NCBI GenBank assembly: GCA_934635545.1
Contig: CAKTZN010000126.1
Location: 1 to 5,420, forward strand
Length of the DNA stretch: 5,420 nt
From: an uncultured Oscillospiraceae bacterium
GTDB lineage: Bacteria > Bacillota > Clostridia > Oscillospirales > Oscillospiraceae
Direction: 5' to 3'
Shown: piece by piece, positions 5,181 through 5,420 of the stretch
Layout of the letters: every line of letters begins with the position of its first letter
Numbering within the stretch: the first letter of the stretch is position 1
The notes under the pieces: generated by a model
Database searches by the model: none
What the model saw: the letters and a program-made list of their open reading frames with translations, nothing else
What the model was told of the DNA's origin: nothing
Program-made: the position numbers and the translations under genes

Positions 5181-5420
5181 TCAGTCCTGGTTGGCGGCGT
5201 TGATGATCTCCACGAACTCGGCAGGCTTCAGGCTTGCGCCGCCGATCAGGCCGCCGTCGATATCGCTCTGGCCCAGCAGCTCCGCCGCGTTGGAGGGCTT
5301 CATGGAGCCGCCGTACTGGATGGTGATGGAGCGGGCGATGCGGGCGCCGTACAGGTGGCGCACGGTGGTGCGGATGAAGGTGCAGACCTCGGCGGCCTGC
5401 TCGGCGGTGGCGGTCTTGCC
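5181..5420 (-). CDS. tpiA: Triosephosphate isomerase, C-terminal 79 residues, 5' end outside window
   Basis: This is the C-terminal part of the TIM-barrel enzyme that interconverts dihydroxyacetone phosphate and glyceraldehyde-3-phosphate. The frame is open to the right edge and begins at [12 protein letters not shown], the end of the flexible lid loop 6 (family pattern GTGKTAT). It continues with [16 protein letters not shown], containing the phosphate-binding YGGS, and [12 protein letters not shown], the second phosphate-binding loop with helix 8. It ends in NAANQD and a TGA stop. The catalytic Lys, His and Glu lie outside the window. A GTG codon at 5363 is internal and not a start. The gene lies 25 nt ahead of gpmI, in the familiar Firmicutes order tpiA-gpmI, so further glycolytic genes (pgk, gap) may lie to the right. 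Confidence 0.97.
   Translation of the reverse strand, partial: GKTATAEQAAEVCTFIRTTVRHLYGARIARSITIQYGGSMKPSNAAELLGQSDIDGGLIGGASLKPAEFVEIINAANQD

Noticed and set aside
3791..5203. A 470-codon open frame on the plus strand opposite gpmI
   Set aside because: It is a shadow of gpmI caused by GC-rich third positions. The translation is dominated by His, Gly, Val and Ala with no recognisable domain, while the opposite strand carries every GpmI catalytic residue.

Overview
The window looks like chromosomal DNA from a GC-rich, low-oxygen Firmicute of the Clostridia, most likely an Oscillospiraceae/Ruminococcaceae-type gut bacterium. This rests on the strongly GC-biased third codon positions, the perfect AGGAGG-type ribosome binding sites, the run of glycolytic genes, an SpoIIQ-like M23 protein, and dispersed 'GTAGGGGCGGAC' palindromes of a kind I associate with that family. 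The taxon is an inference, not something proven here.

Layout, left to right. Positions 3-590 (+) hold the C-terminal membrane domain of a type II (Ca2+-type) P-type ATPase cut by the window edge. It converges on a lipoprotein gene of the DUF4349 family (633-1589, -), and the two stops are separated only by a bidirectional terminator hairpin (592-632). Upstream of the lipoprotein gene lies a plausible ECF-sigma-type promoter (1632-1658, -). Next come a strong terminator (1668-1704) and one copy of a dispersed palindromic repeat (1713-1748). A membrane-anchored M23/LytM peptidase-like gene follows (1777-2418, -), then another terminator (2485-2528). After that come a divergent glycerol-3-phosphate dehydrogenase gpsA (2555-3517, -), a second, inverted copy of the same repeat (3571-3604) with a smaller related hairpin (3622-3640), gpmI (3644-5155, -) and the 3' end of tpiA (5181-5420, -), which runs off the right edge.

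The right half is a central-carbon cluster. TpiA interconverts dihydroxyacetone phosphate and glyceraldehyde-3-phosphate, GpmI converts 3-phosphoglycerate to 2-phosphoglycerate, and GpsA draws dihydroxyacetone phosphate into sn-glycerol-3-phosphate for membrane lipid synthesis. tpiA and gpmI are 25 nt apart and almost certainly co-transcribed. gpsA is 126 nt further on and has no obvious terminator ahead of it. The left half is envelope-related: an ion pump, a surface lipoprotein that may respond to an ECF sigma factor, and a cell-wall or sporulation M23 protein, each closed off by its own terminator.

Most of the window is ordinary housekeeping DNA and I see no clear new multi-gene system. 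The items most worth a second look are the ECF-type promoter on the DUF4349 gene, the conserved mobile-looking palindrome, the M23 protein that keeps its zinc ligands but lacks the usual 'YxH' histidine, and the unusual GpsA motifs.
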